The translations under genes were made by a program, and so were the position numbers. A stretch of DNA of 64,000 bases from Bacillota bacterium (lineage in GTDB: Bacteria > Bacillota > Sulfobacillia > Sulfobacillales > Sulfobacillaceae). Every line of letters starts with the position of its first letter. Within the stretch, counting starts at the first letter, position 1. This document shows, piece by piece, positions 6,759-15,397 of this stretch. The notes beneath the pieces were generated by a model. That model had not been told where the DNA came from, searched no databases, and was given only the letters and a program-made list of their open reading frames with translations. The stretch spans positions 62,001 to 126,000 of the forward strand of contig JAPNUO010000007.1 of assembly GCA_026627065.1 (NCBI GenBank), written 5' to 3'.

Positions 6759-8624
6759 TTAGACGCGCGAGGCTGGCCGGGGAGCCAGTCGAATGTTTAG
6801 GGCGTGCGCCCAAAACCGCAAGACGGTATCGACCAGGCCTTCCGCCGCCTGGAGATTCCCCTCTTCGCCGTCGGGGGAAAATGTCTCGGGCGGGAGAACC
6901 AATACCGGGATGTTTTGAGGGTTTTCGAGCATACGCGGATCCGGGCCGGCATTGCGCAACCAATCTACGTAACCTTGCAGGAAGTCAGGAAAGCGCGGCG
7001 GTGATCCGGCCTTCAAGACCGCCGCCCGCACCAAGGTGCTCCCGCGCAACAGGCCTGAGGCGGTGCCGAGCCCGATGCCTTCGGCAAACAGGACCACGCG
7101 GTCAATATCCGCCTTTTGGTGGCGTGCCAAGAATTGCACGGCTCTGACGACGTCCGTGGCATCCTCCGATCCCCATGTTCCCTGATGGCTGGCCCAGAAT
7201 GGGCGCCCGTAGCCGTGCGTGCCCCGGACATTGGGCGCCAGCACCGCAAAGCCGTGGCTGGTCCAATACTGGACCAGAGGCCGGAAGACCGGATACTGAG
7301 GCACCAAGGGAACATCGCGCAAAACCACAATTAAGGGAGGAAGCTCGCCCTCGGGGGCCAGGTAATCAGGGTTTTTGGGAGGATAATACACGCCGTGGCC
7401 GCTTGGGGGGGTCGAATGGGTGGGGAAGGTAATCGTCAACGGCAGAGACAGCGCTTCTTCCGGGAGGGCGACGGCCGGTTCATGGTGGACAATGCGATAG
7501 CGGTGGGAGTCCAGGTCGAGCACGGTGACGGCGCGGGCAGCGCGGTCGGCCTCGGTAATCATCAGTGCCTGCCGGGGGCTCACGCGAAGCGATTCCACCG
7601 AGACAAAGGGACATGGCAAATGGGTCATTTCCCGAGTTTTCACGGCCACGCGCACCAGTTTCACGCTGCCGTCCAACCAATAAGCGGCGAGCACTTCATC
7701 GGGATTGATAAAGCCAAAGGTCGAGAGGCCGCATCGCCACGGCGGCGGGCCAAAGTCGCTGCGAAGGGCGGTCAGCGGAACGATGCCGTGGGCGTCCCAG
7801 AGGTAGAGATTGTTCCACCCGGAACGGTCGGACAGGAAGGCCAGGCGATTGTCGGGCGACCAGACCGGCTGAGAGACCGCCTCGCCTGGACCGCCGGCAA
7901 TCGGGGTGACGGTGCCCAGCGTGCCGTCCGCTGACAGCTCAGCCACGTACAGGGTGCTGGAGTGCCAGGGAACCTGAGGGCGATTCCAGGCGACGAAGGC
8001 GAGATAGCGGCCGTTAGGACTGACACGGGGAGACAAATAAAAGTCGTGGTGGCTGGTCAGACTCTGCACATGAGGTTCCCCACCGGACAGAGGAATCCCC
8101 ACCAACGCCCGGGAACCGTCGGGACGTTCGCGGACGGCCACGAGACGGCAGTGGACGGGATCAAGGGCCAAGTCAGCATATGCGGCGGCCGCTTCCTGCG
8201 CGGTGAGCGGTTGAGGCGGCGCCTCCGCATCCTGGCGATAAATCTGACCGGTGACGGCGTCGAAAAAAAAGACCGTGCGGTCTAGCACTTGGAAGGTGCC
8301 CCCGCCGTAACCATAAACCGGCGACTGGAGGTCAAACCGCGAAGCGGTCGCCGCCTTGACCCGACCGTCGTACGTTTCGCGATAGAGTTGAACGCGGCCC
8401 TGGCTTTCGTCGCGCCATTCGAGCCAGTAAATGCCGTCCGCGCCCCAGCCGACGTCGATCACTCTGGCCCGGCTGACGACGGCAGTCGGCGTGAGCGACG
8501 AGCGCCACGTCCCGTAAGGCGCGACCGTCGGGACGTTGCCCATGGCCATCCCCCCATCGTGTCGAGAGTCTTTGTTATTCTCCGGTATTCGGGATTGCGG
8601 GACAATTTCCTGCTTAGCCAACAT
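6759..8624 (-). CDS. S9 (prolyl oligopeptidase)-like protein lacking the catalytic serine
   Basis: The 621-residue protein has the two-part S9 layout. Residues from about 45 to 385 form a beta-propeller with TolB/DPP4-like repeats (LSPRVSPNGRYLAFV, PVWSPDNRLAFLSDRSGWNN). A C-terminal alpha/beta-hydrolase domain follows, with NVRGTHGYGRPFW. The nucleophile elbow, normally GGSAGG, reads AEGIGLG at residues 514-520, so glycine 516 stands where serine should be. The usual acid and histidine regions near the C-terminus are not recognisable either. It is therefore probably not a peptidase and may act in binding. Start choice is uncertain: ATG 8624 has a weak ribosome site, and the internal ATG of MGNVP (residue 28) has GGGGGG upstream. 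Confidence 0.75.
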   Translation of the reverse strand: MLAKQEIVPQSRIPENNKDSRHDGGMAMGNVPTVAPYGTWRSSLTPTAVVSRARVIDVGWGADGIYWLEWRDESQGRVQLYRETYDGRVKAATASRFDLQSPVYGYGGGTFQVLDRTVFFFDAVTGQIYRQDAEAPPQPLTAQEAAAAYADLALDPVHCRLVAVRERPDGSRALVGIPLSGGEPHVQSLTSHHDFYLSPRVSPNGRYLAFVAWNRPQVPWHSSTLYVAELSADGTLGTVTPIAGGPGEAVSQPVWSPDNRLAFLSDRSGWNNLYLWDAHGIVPLTALRSDFGPPPWRCGLSTFGFINPDEVLAAYWLDGSVKLVRVAVKTREMTHLPCPFVSVESLRVSPRQALMITEADRAARAVTVLDLDSHRYRIVHHEPAVALPEEALSLPLTITFPTHSTPPSGHGVYYPPKNPDYLAPEGELPPLIVVLRDVPLVPQYPVFRPLVQYWTSHGFAVLAPNVRGTHGYGRPFWASHQGTWGSEDATDVVRAVQFLARHQKADIDRVVLFAEGIGLGTASGLLRGSTLVRAAVLKAGSPPRFPDFLQGYVDWLRNAGPDPRMLENPQNIPVLVLPPETFSPDGEEGNLQAAEGLVDTVLRFWAHALNIRLAPRPASRV

Positions 8625-8684
8625 GGCCTTAAGAGCGCGATCAACTGAAGTCGGCCCAGCTCCCCCTTCTAATGGCCGGGAAGG

Positions 8685-9335
8685 CTAAGCGGGCGAGCGG
8701 TCCAGGCCCAGGATGGACCAGTATTCCAAGAGGATGGGGCGGGTCACGCGGTCAATGGGAAGATCCCGGGCGCGCAGGTACGCCAAAATTTGGTCGCGGA
8801 CCTCGGGAGGCTGGTCTTGGGCAAGTTTCCATTTGGCGTCGATGTGATCAATGGCGATGCGCACATGCCGCAGGCGCGTCACGCGGCTTCCGTAGCGCTC
8901 GACGGTCACCGGGTCAAATGGTGCGCCCGGCTCCAGCCGGCGAATCAAGCGTTCAAGGCCCTCGCCGATTTCTTCGGGCCGATCGGAAATCTCCGCCCGT
9001 CCGGATAAGAGCAGGGAACGAAATAAAATCATCGCGCGGTTGCCGTCCATGGGGTCAAACACGGTATGCGGAATAAAAGACAGAAGCTCGTCGACGAGGA
9101 CGCTGGCGCGAGGGTTGGCTGCCAGGGCTTCCAGGGTGGGATCTCCGTCCACTAGGTGCGCCTCGACCACAGCGTCTCCCTCCAGGGCAAGATTTCCGGT
9201 AAGGGTATACGGAATCAGGGTCGCTTCCGGCCCTCTGTCGAGCGGCGCTGCCAGGATCTTGGCATAGGCGTGGGAGGCAACAAAAGCCTCAATGACTGCG
9301 AGGGGCGGCGGAGGAAACTTCTCGCTGCGATACAC
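8685..9335 (-). CDS. PaiB-like FMN-binding split-barrel protein
   Basis: The 216-residue protein starts MYRSEKFPPPPLAVIEAF and continues with HAYAKILAAP, IPYTLTGNLALEGDAV and HLVDGDPTLEAL. This is the spacing of the PaiB family of FMN-binding split-barrel proteins, called negative regulators of sporulation and protease genes in Bacillus. Sequence similarity is moderate, and a flavin-dependent reductase or oxidase role is equally possible. The GTG start has GAAGGAG about 11 bases upstream. It is co-oriented with the S9-like gene but separated from it by about 60 bases. Confidence 0.65.
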   Translation of the reverse strand: MYRSEKFPPPPLAVIEAFVASHAYAKILAAPLDRGPEATLIPYTLTGNLALEGDAVVEAHLVDGDPTLEALAANPRASVLVDELLSFIPHTVFDPMDGNRAMILFRSLLLSGRAEISDRPEEIGEGLERLIRRLEPGAPFDPVTVERYGSRVTRLRHVRIAIDHIDAKWKLAQDQPPEVRDQILAYLRARDLPIDRVTRPILLEYWSILGLDRSPA

Positions 9336-9448
9336 CGGGACTTCACTCCTTCAAAGGCCATCACATTTTTCTCGTATGATATCACCGTTAGCGAAAACCT
9401 AGAAATTTGTTTCCGGCATCCGTCCGTTGCCAGACGGAGGTGCTGGTC

Positions 9449-10713
9449 TTACGGCGATGTCTCCTGCCAGCTTCCCGCTTCCTCCGGGACAGCCTGCGCG
9501 CTCGCAGGGCTGACGTCCCGTCCACGGGCGTTTTCCGTCTCCGGGCCACTCCCGGCGACAACCGCAACCAGAGCCGCCAGGTTCCGGGCAGCGTTCTCAT
9601 CCCGATCGAGAACGACACCGCAGACATCACAGCGGAACGTCCGCTCCCAGAGCGGCAAGGCATCTTTCACGACACCACAGGCCGCACACCGCTTGCTGCT
9701 CGGGTAAAACCGGTCAGCCTCGACAAGGCGTGCTCCATACCACAGACATTTATACTGAAGTTGCCTCCGCAGCGTGGCCAAAGCCGCGTCCGCCACCGCC
9801 CGCGCCCACCGACGGTTCTGCTTCATGCCCTCCACGTTCAAGGTTTCCACCACGACGGTCCCGTAGGTTTTCGCCAGCCGCGTCGTCAGCTGGTGCCAAG
9901 CGTCCCGCCGAATGTTCGCGACGTGGGCATGAGCCCGGGCGAGTCGTCGTCGGGTCTCTTCCCATCCCCGGCTGCCGGGGTGTCGTCGGGCCAGCTCGCG
10001 ATTGAGCCGAGCAATCCGACGTTGGGCCTTTTTCAGTGGGTGCGGGTTGGGCACCGTGTCCCCTGTCGAAAGCACGGCCAAAGAGCGCAGTCCAACGTCC
10101 ACCCCCACGACGGACTGGGGATGCCGAGGGGCTCGGGGTTCCCGCTCGACTTCACACGTCAAGCTGACGAACCACCGTCCGCCGTGCCGACTGACCGTGG
10201 CGCGCAGAATCCGGGCGGTGCCTGCCGCCACCCGTTGCAGTAAAGCGGTGGTCGGTTCGTGCGTCCGTATCCGCCCGATCCGGGGCAGGACGACGTGGTT
10301 CTTGTCGTCCACCCGGATCGCGCCGGTGGTAAAACTCACGGATTCTCGGCCCCGCCCTTTCTTTCGGAATCGAGGAAAGCCACACGTCGGCCTCGACGTT
10401 GGCCTTTTCGACTTTTGGACCAGGCCTGGAGAGCACGGGCCAAGCTTTCAAGCCCAGAAGAATAGGCTTCCTTGGAGTTCTCCGGCCACCACGGGGCGAC
10501 GGTCGCCTTGGCTTGATTCCACTCGCGCCGCAATTCCGGTAATGTCCATGGCACCGCGACAGTCTCCCCGCGATCGCGAGCGTCCAGGCGCTCTTTGACT
10601 AGCGCCAATCCCCAGTTAAAGACAAACCGTCGCGCCCCCACGTGCGAGGCCAACGCCCGTTCTACGCGGGGAGACGGATCTAAGGCAAATCGGAAGGCTT
10701 GGTGGACCTGCAT
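9449..10713 (-). pseudogene. tnpB: tnpB RNA-guided endonuclease gene with one frameshift
   Basis: The first reading frame runs from ATG 10713 (MQVHQAFRFALDPSP) to a stop at 10336. The rest continues in another frame from 10339 (SFTTGAIRVDDKNHVV onward). Restoring one base near 10372-10377 (GAGGAAAGC on the plus strand) rejoins them as VAFPRFRKKG...SVSFTTGAI, the usual TnpB sequence. The RuvC residues look intact: Asp in GVDVGLRSL, Glu in VVVETLNVEGM, Asp in LDRDENAARN. So does the zinc finger, CAAC...CDVC. Either a real inactivating deletion or a sequencing error at a short homopolymer explains the break. The GTG at 10339 overlaps the upstream stop, so a separate C-terminal product cannot be excluded. 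Confidence 0.8.
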
Positions 10714-11281
10714 GCCGAATCCCCCGCCGCCGCACACGCCACGGCCCGCTCCGCCCGACGCCGGGCCGAGCGCCATCCATCAAGCCGAGCGCAAAAGCTC
10801 GTCCACACGTCGATCATGTCCGGCACGAGATTCTCTCGCACCTCGTCTGGCTCCATCACGAACACCTGTCGTCCCGACGCCGTCAGCGCGGCTTCGAGAT
10901 ATTCCGACCCCAACCGTGCCCGCCGATCCCGAGGCTTCACAAGGATCATCCCATCCTCCGGGGAACGGAGCCCCGGCATCAGGCCCTGCCGGTGCCCAGT
11001 CAGTCCCCTGCCCACTTCCGCGACCACGTTGACCCCCCGGGTCCCGCGCTCGCCGCGAAGGCCGCCAACCGCGCCCCCTGGCGGGCAAGATCCGCCTTCT
11101 GGTCGGCTGAAGAGACCCGGGCAGACCACACCGCTCCGGCATCTTTGCGTTCCGGGACGTTCACCAGGCTGGGGCCCGTCGGCGTTTGATGGGCGGGCAC
11201 CAGAAGCTTGTGCTGTTTCCACCAAAACCCAGCGGTCTGATAAGCGATGCCGTTGGCCCGTGCCCAATCGGATCACTTCAT
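10680..11281 (-). pseudogene. tnpA: IS607 serine recombinase tnpA, nonsense and frameshift mutated
   Basis: The natural start ATG AAG at 11281 is followed by TGA (11275-11273) where the family has a leucine codon, then SDWARANGIAYQTAGFWW in the same frame. That frame keeps the recombinase motif ARVSSADQKADLARQ with its serine, and runs to about 11000. A second lesion near 11030, in a run of G, moves the remainder to another frame (VNVVAEVGRGLTGHRQG ... SGRQVFVMEPDEVREN). Conserved HRDRLAR has become PRDRRAR, and LTSFCARLYGRR has become WTSFCARLDGWR. The gene is clearly decayed. It overlaps tnpB by 34 bases, as in intact IS607 elements. Confidence 0.8.
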
Positions 11282-11456
11282 GAGAATAGACTACCACATG
11301 CTAGGTTATTCATCGATAAAATTATTAGCAGTTATAAACCCTTTGGGGTATCAAAAAAGGATCAGGGGGAGGTTGGCTCGCCGGTTTGCCCTCGGGCAGA
11401 GAAGTCAAAGATTTGGTATAGTGGAAACGGCATTTCGTTCAAGGAGGGGGGACGCA

Positions 11457-12077
11457 TTGCGTCGTCGTTGGCCCAAAACCTCTCTCTTGTTTTTTGGCAC
11501 CGTAGGGCTTTCGCTGCTGCTAGGATTGACGGTCTGGCTCATGCCTCCCATTATTCCGGCGCCGGATACGGTGTCCGCCAGCCCGCTTCCCCATGCGTCA
11601 CGCCATGCTGCCCAGGCGCGCGCCGTGTCCCCGGTCGGTGCGACCACGGCTCCCGTGTCCTCCTCGACCTTTTTGCCGGTGGACTACGAACCGTTTCTCG
11701 GTTCACTGCGCAGCGAGGCGCGTGCGTTGGGGATCACGCTCGTGTTGCCTCAATCCTCCTACGCGGGGACGGCGTTAGAAGAAAACTACGTCTCGGGCCA
11801 GGTTTTGGTGCTGGTGTTTAACAATATGTTGGTGATGGAATCCAAAGAGCCCATGGTGTCCTATTATCTTCCCGCCTCCACCCTGTCGGTCAGCTTGGCG
11901 GCAGGAGGTACCGGAACCTGGGAGTGGATCCCCGGCGAGGGAGGCCCGCCCTATCGCCTGAATTTTGCCTTGGACGGCACCTATGTACAAATTCGGCTCT
12001 TTAGCCCGCCCTTGGCCGATACCGTAGCCACGGCCGTACGGATTGCCAATGCGTTTACCCCCGTGGGCTCGCGCTAG
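11457..12077 (+). CDS. exported or membrane-anchored hypothetical protein
   Basis: I chose TTG 11457 because AAGGAGGGGGG stands just upstream. Longer readings begin inside the IS607 margin. The 206-residue product starts RRRWPKTSLLFFGTVGLSLL, a positively charged N-terminus followed by one hydrophobic segment (signal anchor). A Ser/Thr/Ala/Pro-rich linker comes next, then a compact soluble domain (FLPVDYEPFLGSLRSEARAL ... YVQIRLFSP) likely outside the cell. I do not recognise the domain. TATAGT at 11418-11423 could be a -10 element. The gene's last 23 bases overlap the convergent membrane-protein gene. Confidence 0.65.
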   Translation: MRRRWPKTSLLFFGTVGLSLLLGLTVWLMPPIIPAPDTVSASPLPHASRHAAQARAVSPVGATTAPVSSSTFLPVDYEPFLGSLRSEARALGITLVLPQSSYAGTALEENYVSGQVLVLVFNNMLVMESKEPMVSYYLPASTLSVSLAAGGTGTWEWIPGEGGPPYRLNFALDGTYVQIRLFSPPLADTVATAVRIANAFTPVGSR

Positions 12078-12501
12078 CTCGAAAAGCGAGGCGGAATGCC
12101 TCGAAGACCGCGAGGCCAATCCAGAGCAGGCTGATGATGCCAAAGATTGCGGATCCATAAGCCAAAGCGACCGGAGTCGGGGCTCCCAGGTCGTCTGAGA
12201 CCATGGCGGCCACGTGCAAAAAGACCAGGCCGGAGAGGCCGACGCCGAACGACACCGCTCCCAGAAAAGCCCAAGCAATATTGAGCCAGGGCGGGCTGCC
12301 CTTTGACCAGAACCGGATGAGCCCGACGATGACCATGACATCCAGCACGATCCAGGCCCAGGTGAGGGGGGACAGCTGAAAGGCATTTAACGGAACGCGC
12401 GGGCCGGGGACGGTCCGATCCAGCCAAGGCAGGAAGACAGAAACCAACGCGGCGGCGGAGAGCACGACTTTCGCCGGTGCTCCTTGAAAAATGCGGTGCA
12501 T
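12055..12501 (-). CDS. four-helix integral membrane protein, unknown function
   Basis: The 148-residue protein is almost entirely hydrophobic, with four predicted membrane helices (AKVVLSAAALVSVFLPWL, WAWIVLDVMVIVGLIRF, WAFLGAVSFGVGLSGLVFL, SAIFGIISLLWIGLAVFEA). Both ends are short and polar. No family motif is recognised. It overlaps the convergent gene's end by 23 bases. A gap of about 90 bases separates it from the lipoprotein gene that precedes it on the same strand. Confidence 0.65.
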   Translation of the reverse strand: MHRIFQGAPAKVVLSAAALVSVFLPWLDRTVPGPRVPLNAFQLSPLTWAWIVLDVMVIVGLIRFWSKGSPPWLNIAWAFLGAVSFGVGLSGLVFLHVAAMVSDDLGAPTPVALAYGSAIFGIISLLWIGLAVFEAFRLAFRASASPRG

Positions 12502-12593
12502 GGGTCAATTCGCCTGCCTCTCTCCTCCAAACAGCGCGCGACCCCGCTGCCGCTATACGTGTCAGACAACGGGGCCGCGCGGCTTTGCCTGCT

Positions 12594-13202
12594 TTACCAG
12601 CCCGATCCCGAAGAGCTGCCCCCCGAGGTCGACTTGGTGGACTTAGTGGACTTGGTGGTGGATTTTTGGACGCCGGCCGTGATCGCAGGCATCGACGGCG
12701 TGGCCACCCACCATTCTTTCAGAATCCCTTGGCCCAAGGTTTCTCCTGGCTTCTTGTCCGGCGCGTACAAGTAGAGCAGGTGGCCTTTGTACGCGATTTG
12801 ACGCCCGTGAACGTCTTTGACAATGGTCAGGGGGCCGCTCAGTCCCTTAGGCGCTTGAATCTTTGCCGTGGTGGCCAGAAGGGGCGGCCAAATGGCGGCG
12901 CACTTGCCCGTGCAGTGGGAGACGGTGGCGGTGTCCTTGCTAAAGTAGTACAGGGCAAAGCCTTTGGGGTTTTCTAAAATCTGTTCGCGCTTGCCGCTGA
13001 CGGTGGCGATGCCGATTTTGACCGGCACGCTAACGCTGGGGGCGGCATGCTTGGTTTTGGTGGTCTGCTTGGCCTTGGTGGCCGGCGCATGCGCTGCCGC
13101 GGTGGTGCTCAGCGTGCCGCAGCCTGCGAGGAGTACGGCCGCCCCCAACCCTATCATCGAACCCAGCCCCACTAGGCGTGAACGCTTTATGGATTGGCTC
13201 AT
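12594..13202 (-). CDS. lipoprotein with COG4315-type secreted repeats
   Basis: ATG 13202 follows AAGGAGGGAG, which selects this start over a longer reading. The 202-residue product has a lipoprotein signal ending in the lipobox LLAGC (Cys near residue 28). A Thr/Lys-rich linker comes next, then two copies of the secreted-repeat domain (GFALYYFSKDTATVSHCTGKCAAIWPP region and HLLYLYAPDKKPGETLGQG region), and a Ser/Thr/Lys tail. Proteins of this group are surface-attached; some relatives are proposed to take part in electron transfer or metal binding, but no activity is assured. The CxGKC pair is typical of the family. Confidence 0.85.
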   Translation of the reverse strand: MSQSIKRSRLVGLGSMIGLGAAVLLAGCGTLSTTAAAHAPATKAKQTTKTKHAAPSVSVPVKIGIATVSGKREQILENPKGFALYYFSKDTATVSHCTGKCAAIWPPLLATTAKIQAPKGLSGPLTIVKDVHGRQIAYKGHLLYLYAPDKKPGETLGQGILKEWWVATPSMPAITAGVQKSTTKSTKSTKSTSGGSSSGSGW

Positions 13203-13474
13203 GAAAACTCCCTCCTTCAATTCGCGTTTGCGATACTTCGCTTTTGTCGACATCGGTCGTGCGAGCACTCGAAAAACACTTGGCTTGGACTGAATGGGTG
13301 TGAAAAGGGTTTTGCTATGTATTGATACGGTGAAATGCGAGCGGTGGATTAACGGAGGGAAAAAATCTTGTAGCATGTCTCGTACCGGCGAAAAAACAGG
13401 AGCGATCAGGTCACCTGGACCGCGACCGCGCGTAGAATGAGACAGTCGCGGTTTTTAGAAAGGGGGGGGACAAG

Positions 13475-13912
13475 GTGTCGACCCCAAGCCAGGAAGATTA
13501 CCTCGAAGCCATTTGGGTGCTGACCCAGGAGAAAGGGTATGCGCGGGTCGTCGATCTGGCGGAGCGGCTGCAAATCAGCCCCGCATCGGCGAGCAAGATG
13601 GTGCGTCGCCTGCATGAGGCAGGGCTTCTGACCTACGAGCGATATCGCGGGTTTAGCTTTACGGCCCGCGGTCGCAAGACCGGCCGCCTTCTTTACGCCC
13701 GGCATCAAATCTTGGAGCGACTCTTGACGCATCTAGCCATGGGATCTCCCGACGATGTCCATCGCATTGTGGAGGGAATCGAGCACCATTTTGATGTGAG
13801 CCGGCTCGGACAAATTGAGCGCTTGGTGAACTACATCGATTTGCATCCCGACTGGTGGCAAGCGTTTTTGGACGAGGCCGACCCTCAGCCGGACAAAAGC
13901 GGGCCGCGCTGA
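13475..13912 (+). CDS. mntR: manganese-responsive transcriptional regulator MntR
   Basis: The 145-residue DtxR/MntR family protein matches B. subtilis MntR closely: PSQEDYLEAIWVL, KGYARVVDLAERL, SKMVRRLHEAGLL and YERYRGFSFTARG. The metal ligands are present: Asp8, Glu11, His77, and the VEGIEHH set (Glu100, Glu103, His104). It lacks the extra C-terminal SH3 domain of DtxR, as expected for MntR. When bound to Mn2+ it represses manganese uptake genes. No manganese transporter lies beside it; the two Nramp-like genes in this window have altered binding motifs. The GTG start sits behind a run of G in AAAGGGGGGG. Confidence 0.92.
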   Translation: MSTPSQEDYLEAIWVLTQEKGYARVVDLAERLQISPASASKMVRRLHEAGLLTYERYRGFSFTARGRKTGRLLYARHQILERLLTHLAMGSPDDVHRIVEGIEHHFDVSRLGQIERLVNYIDLHPDWWQAFLDEADPQPDKSGPR

Positions 13913-13928
13913 TACCCGATCCCGCCCT

Positions 13929-13955
13929 AAAAAACCGCGCCGGGGACCGGCGCGG
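13929..13955 (-). terminator. intrinsic terminator of the molybdenum hydroxylase operon
   Basis: A perfect 9 bp GC hairpin with a 3-base loop (13955-13935) is followed on the minus strand by TTTTTT (13934-13929). It lies 60 bases beyond the last gene of the operon and may also slow transcription leaving mntR. Confidence 0.85.
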
Positions 13956-14018
13956 CCACTTAAGGACCGTGATAGCCCGATGGAGGGGAAGCCTTTGTCC
14001 CGGCAGACCTTTGGGTCC

Positions 14019-14513
14019 TTAGGTCTCCGCGGGGACGTGGCCTTCCTGGCCGGCAAGCGCGGTCGCGGCGCGTTCCACCGCGTTGACAATGTGCTGGTAT
14101 CCCGTGCACCGGCACAAGTTGCCGGACAACGCTTCGCGGATTTGTTCGCGCGTCGGATGAGGATGGTGACGCAGGAAATGCACTGCGGTGAGAATAAAGC
14201 CTGGCGTGCAAAACCCGCATTGCAGCGCGTGCTCTTGCCAGAACGCCTCTTGCACGGGGTGCAAGGCGTCGTCATTCGCCAGGCCTTCAATGGTGACCAG
14301 ATTGGCGCCGTCGGCCGTGACTGCCAGCGTGAGGCATGAGCGCACCGGCCGCCCATCCCACAGCACCGTGCAGGCGCCGCAGACGCCGTGCTCGCAGCCG
14401 AGATGGGTTCCGGTCAAACCGAGCTGGTCTCGCAGCACATCCGCGAGGAGCCAGCGCGGTTCGACTGTGAGTTGGTATTGTTGGCCATTGACCGTGAGCG
14501 TAATGGGAATCAC
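14019..14513 (-). CDS. molybdenum hydroxylase small subunit, 2[2Fe-2S] (CoxS/XdhC type)
   Basis: The 164-residue protein has the two ferredoxin-like cluster motifs of the xanthine oxidase family: CEHGVCGACTVLWDG...C for the plant-type cluster, and CGFCTPGFIL plus CRCTGYQHIV for the second. It passes electrons from the molybdenum centre of the large subunit to the FAD of the middle subunit. It is the last gene of an overlapping three-gene operon: its start overlaps the end of the FAD subunit gene by four bases (ATGA type). Family length is normal. Confidence 0.93.
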   Translation of the reverse strand: MIPITLTVNGQQYQLTVEPRWLLADVLRDQLGLTGTHLGCEHGVCGACTVLWDGRPVRSCLTLAVTADGANLVTIEGLANDDALHPVQEAFWQEHALQCGFCTPGFILTAVHFLRHHPHPTREQIREALSGNLCRCTGYQHIVNAVERAATALAGQEGHVPAET

Positions 14514-15397
14514 GCGTCAACACTTCCTTTCTCAATCTGGCGGACAGCGCCGCGGGCGCAGTCTTCCAGTGTTCGGACCAGCAATGTCCGGGCCAGCTGG
14601 CGGCGATAGGCGCTGCTGGCGTGAATGTCAGCGGGCGGTTCGATGGCGTCTGCGGCTCGGTCGGCAATGCGCCGCCACACCTCCGCCTCGGCCGCCGCGC
14701 CGATGAATTCGGCCTCTAGCGCCGTGTCCCGCCAAGGGGTCTCGGCCACCCCCCCCAACGCGAGGCGCAAGCGCTGGATGCGCCGCTCGCTGTCGACCGC
14801 CAGGGAAGCGGCCGCGCTGACCAGAGCGAAGTCTCCGTGGCGCAAGGAGAACTCGCGAAAATGGCTTACGCCGTCAGCCTTGGGCATGAGCACGTGCGTC
14901 AGCAGTTCGTCGGGGCCGACTGCCGTGATCAGGTAACCGAGGAAGAACTCTTGGGCGGGCAGGCGTCGGCTGCCTGATGCAGATGCAATCTCCATGTCCC
15001 AGTTCTCCAGCACGGCGAGCACCGGCAGCTCGGCTGCGGGGTCGGCATGGGCGAGACTGCCCCCAATGGTGCCCCGCGTGCGAATGGCGGTGTGGCCGAT
15101 GTGCCGCTCGGCTTCGGCGACGATGGGGGCGTAACGTTGGATCAGGGGGCTTTCCTCCAGCTCATGATGGCGCACCAAGGCGCCGACCCGGAGATGGGTC
15201 CCCTCGTCTTGAATCTCGTTCAAATCGCGTACGGAATTGATGTCGATGAGGGCTGACGGATGGGCGAGGCGCATGTTGAGCATGGGAATCAAACTTTGCC
15301 CTCCCGCCAGGATTTTGGCGTCGCCCACCTCCTGCAAAAGCGCCAGGGTCTCCTCCACAGTCTGGGGGCGGTAATACTCAAAGGCCGGCGGTTTCAT
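14510..15397 (-). CDS. molybdenum hydroxylase FAD-binding subunit (CoxM type)
   Basis: The roughly 295-residue protein carries the FAD-binding motifs of the medium subunit: AGGQSLIPMLNMRLAHP near residue 35, and TIGGSLAHADPAAELP. I chose ATG 15397 (MKPPAFEYYRPQTVEE) because AAGGAGG lies eight bases upstream. A GTG nine bases further up is possible. The gene overlaps the end of the large-subunit gene by 20 bases, so translation is probably coupled. Confidence 0.92.
   Translation of the reverse strand: MKPPAFEYYRPQTVEETLALLQEVGDAKILAGGQSLIPMLNMRLAHPSALIDINSVRDLNEIQDEGTHLRVGALVRHHELEESPLIQRYAPIVAEAERHIGHTAIRTRGTIGGSLAHADPAAELPVLAVLENWDMEIASASGSRRLPAQEFFLGYLITAVGPDELLTHVLMPKADGVSHFREFSLRHGDFALVSAAASLAVDSERRIQRLRLALGGVAETPWRDTALEAEFIGAAAEAEVWRRIADRAADAIEPPADIHASSAYRRQLARTLLVRTLEDCARGAVRQIEKGSVDA

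Larger units (their letters stand above)
9400..11300 (-). mobile_element. decaying IS607-family element (serine recombinase plus TnpB)
   Basis: The element has the IS607 order: a serine-recombinase tnpA overlapping the start of tnpB, both on the minus strand and both broken. Outer limits are approximate because IS607 elements have no terminal inverted repeats. The minus strand just after tnpB has a small hairpin, CCGTC and GACGG arms around an 8-base loop (about 9423-9440), then AT-rich sequence. In TnpB elements this region usually carries the right end and omega RNA; that assignment is inferred. Confidence 0.75.

Noticed and set aside
11273..11275. In-frame TGA in tnpA as a recoded codon read by the Sec-like tRNA
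   Set aside because: The tRNA anticodon is GCA, which cannot read TGA, and the gene has further lesions. A plain nonsense mutation is simpler.
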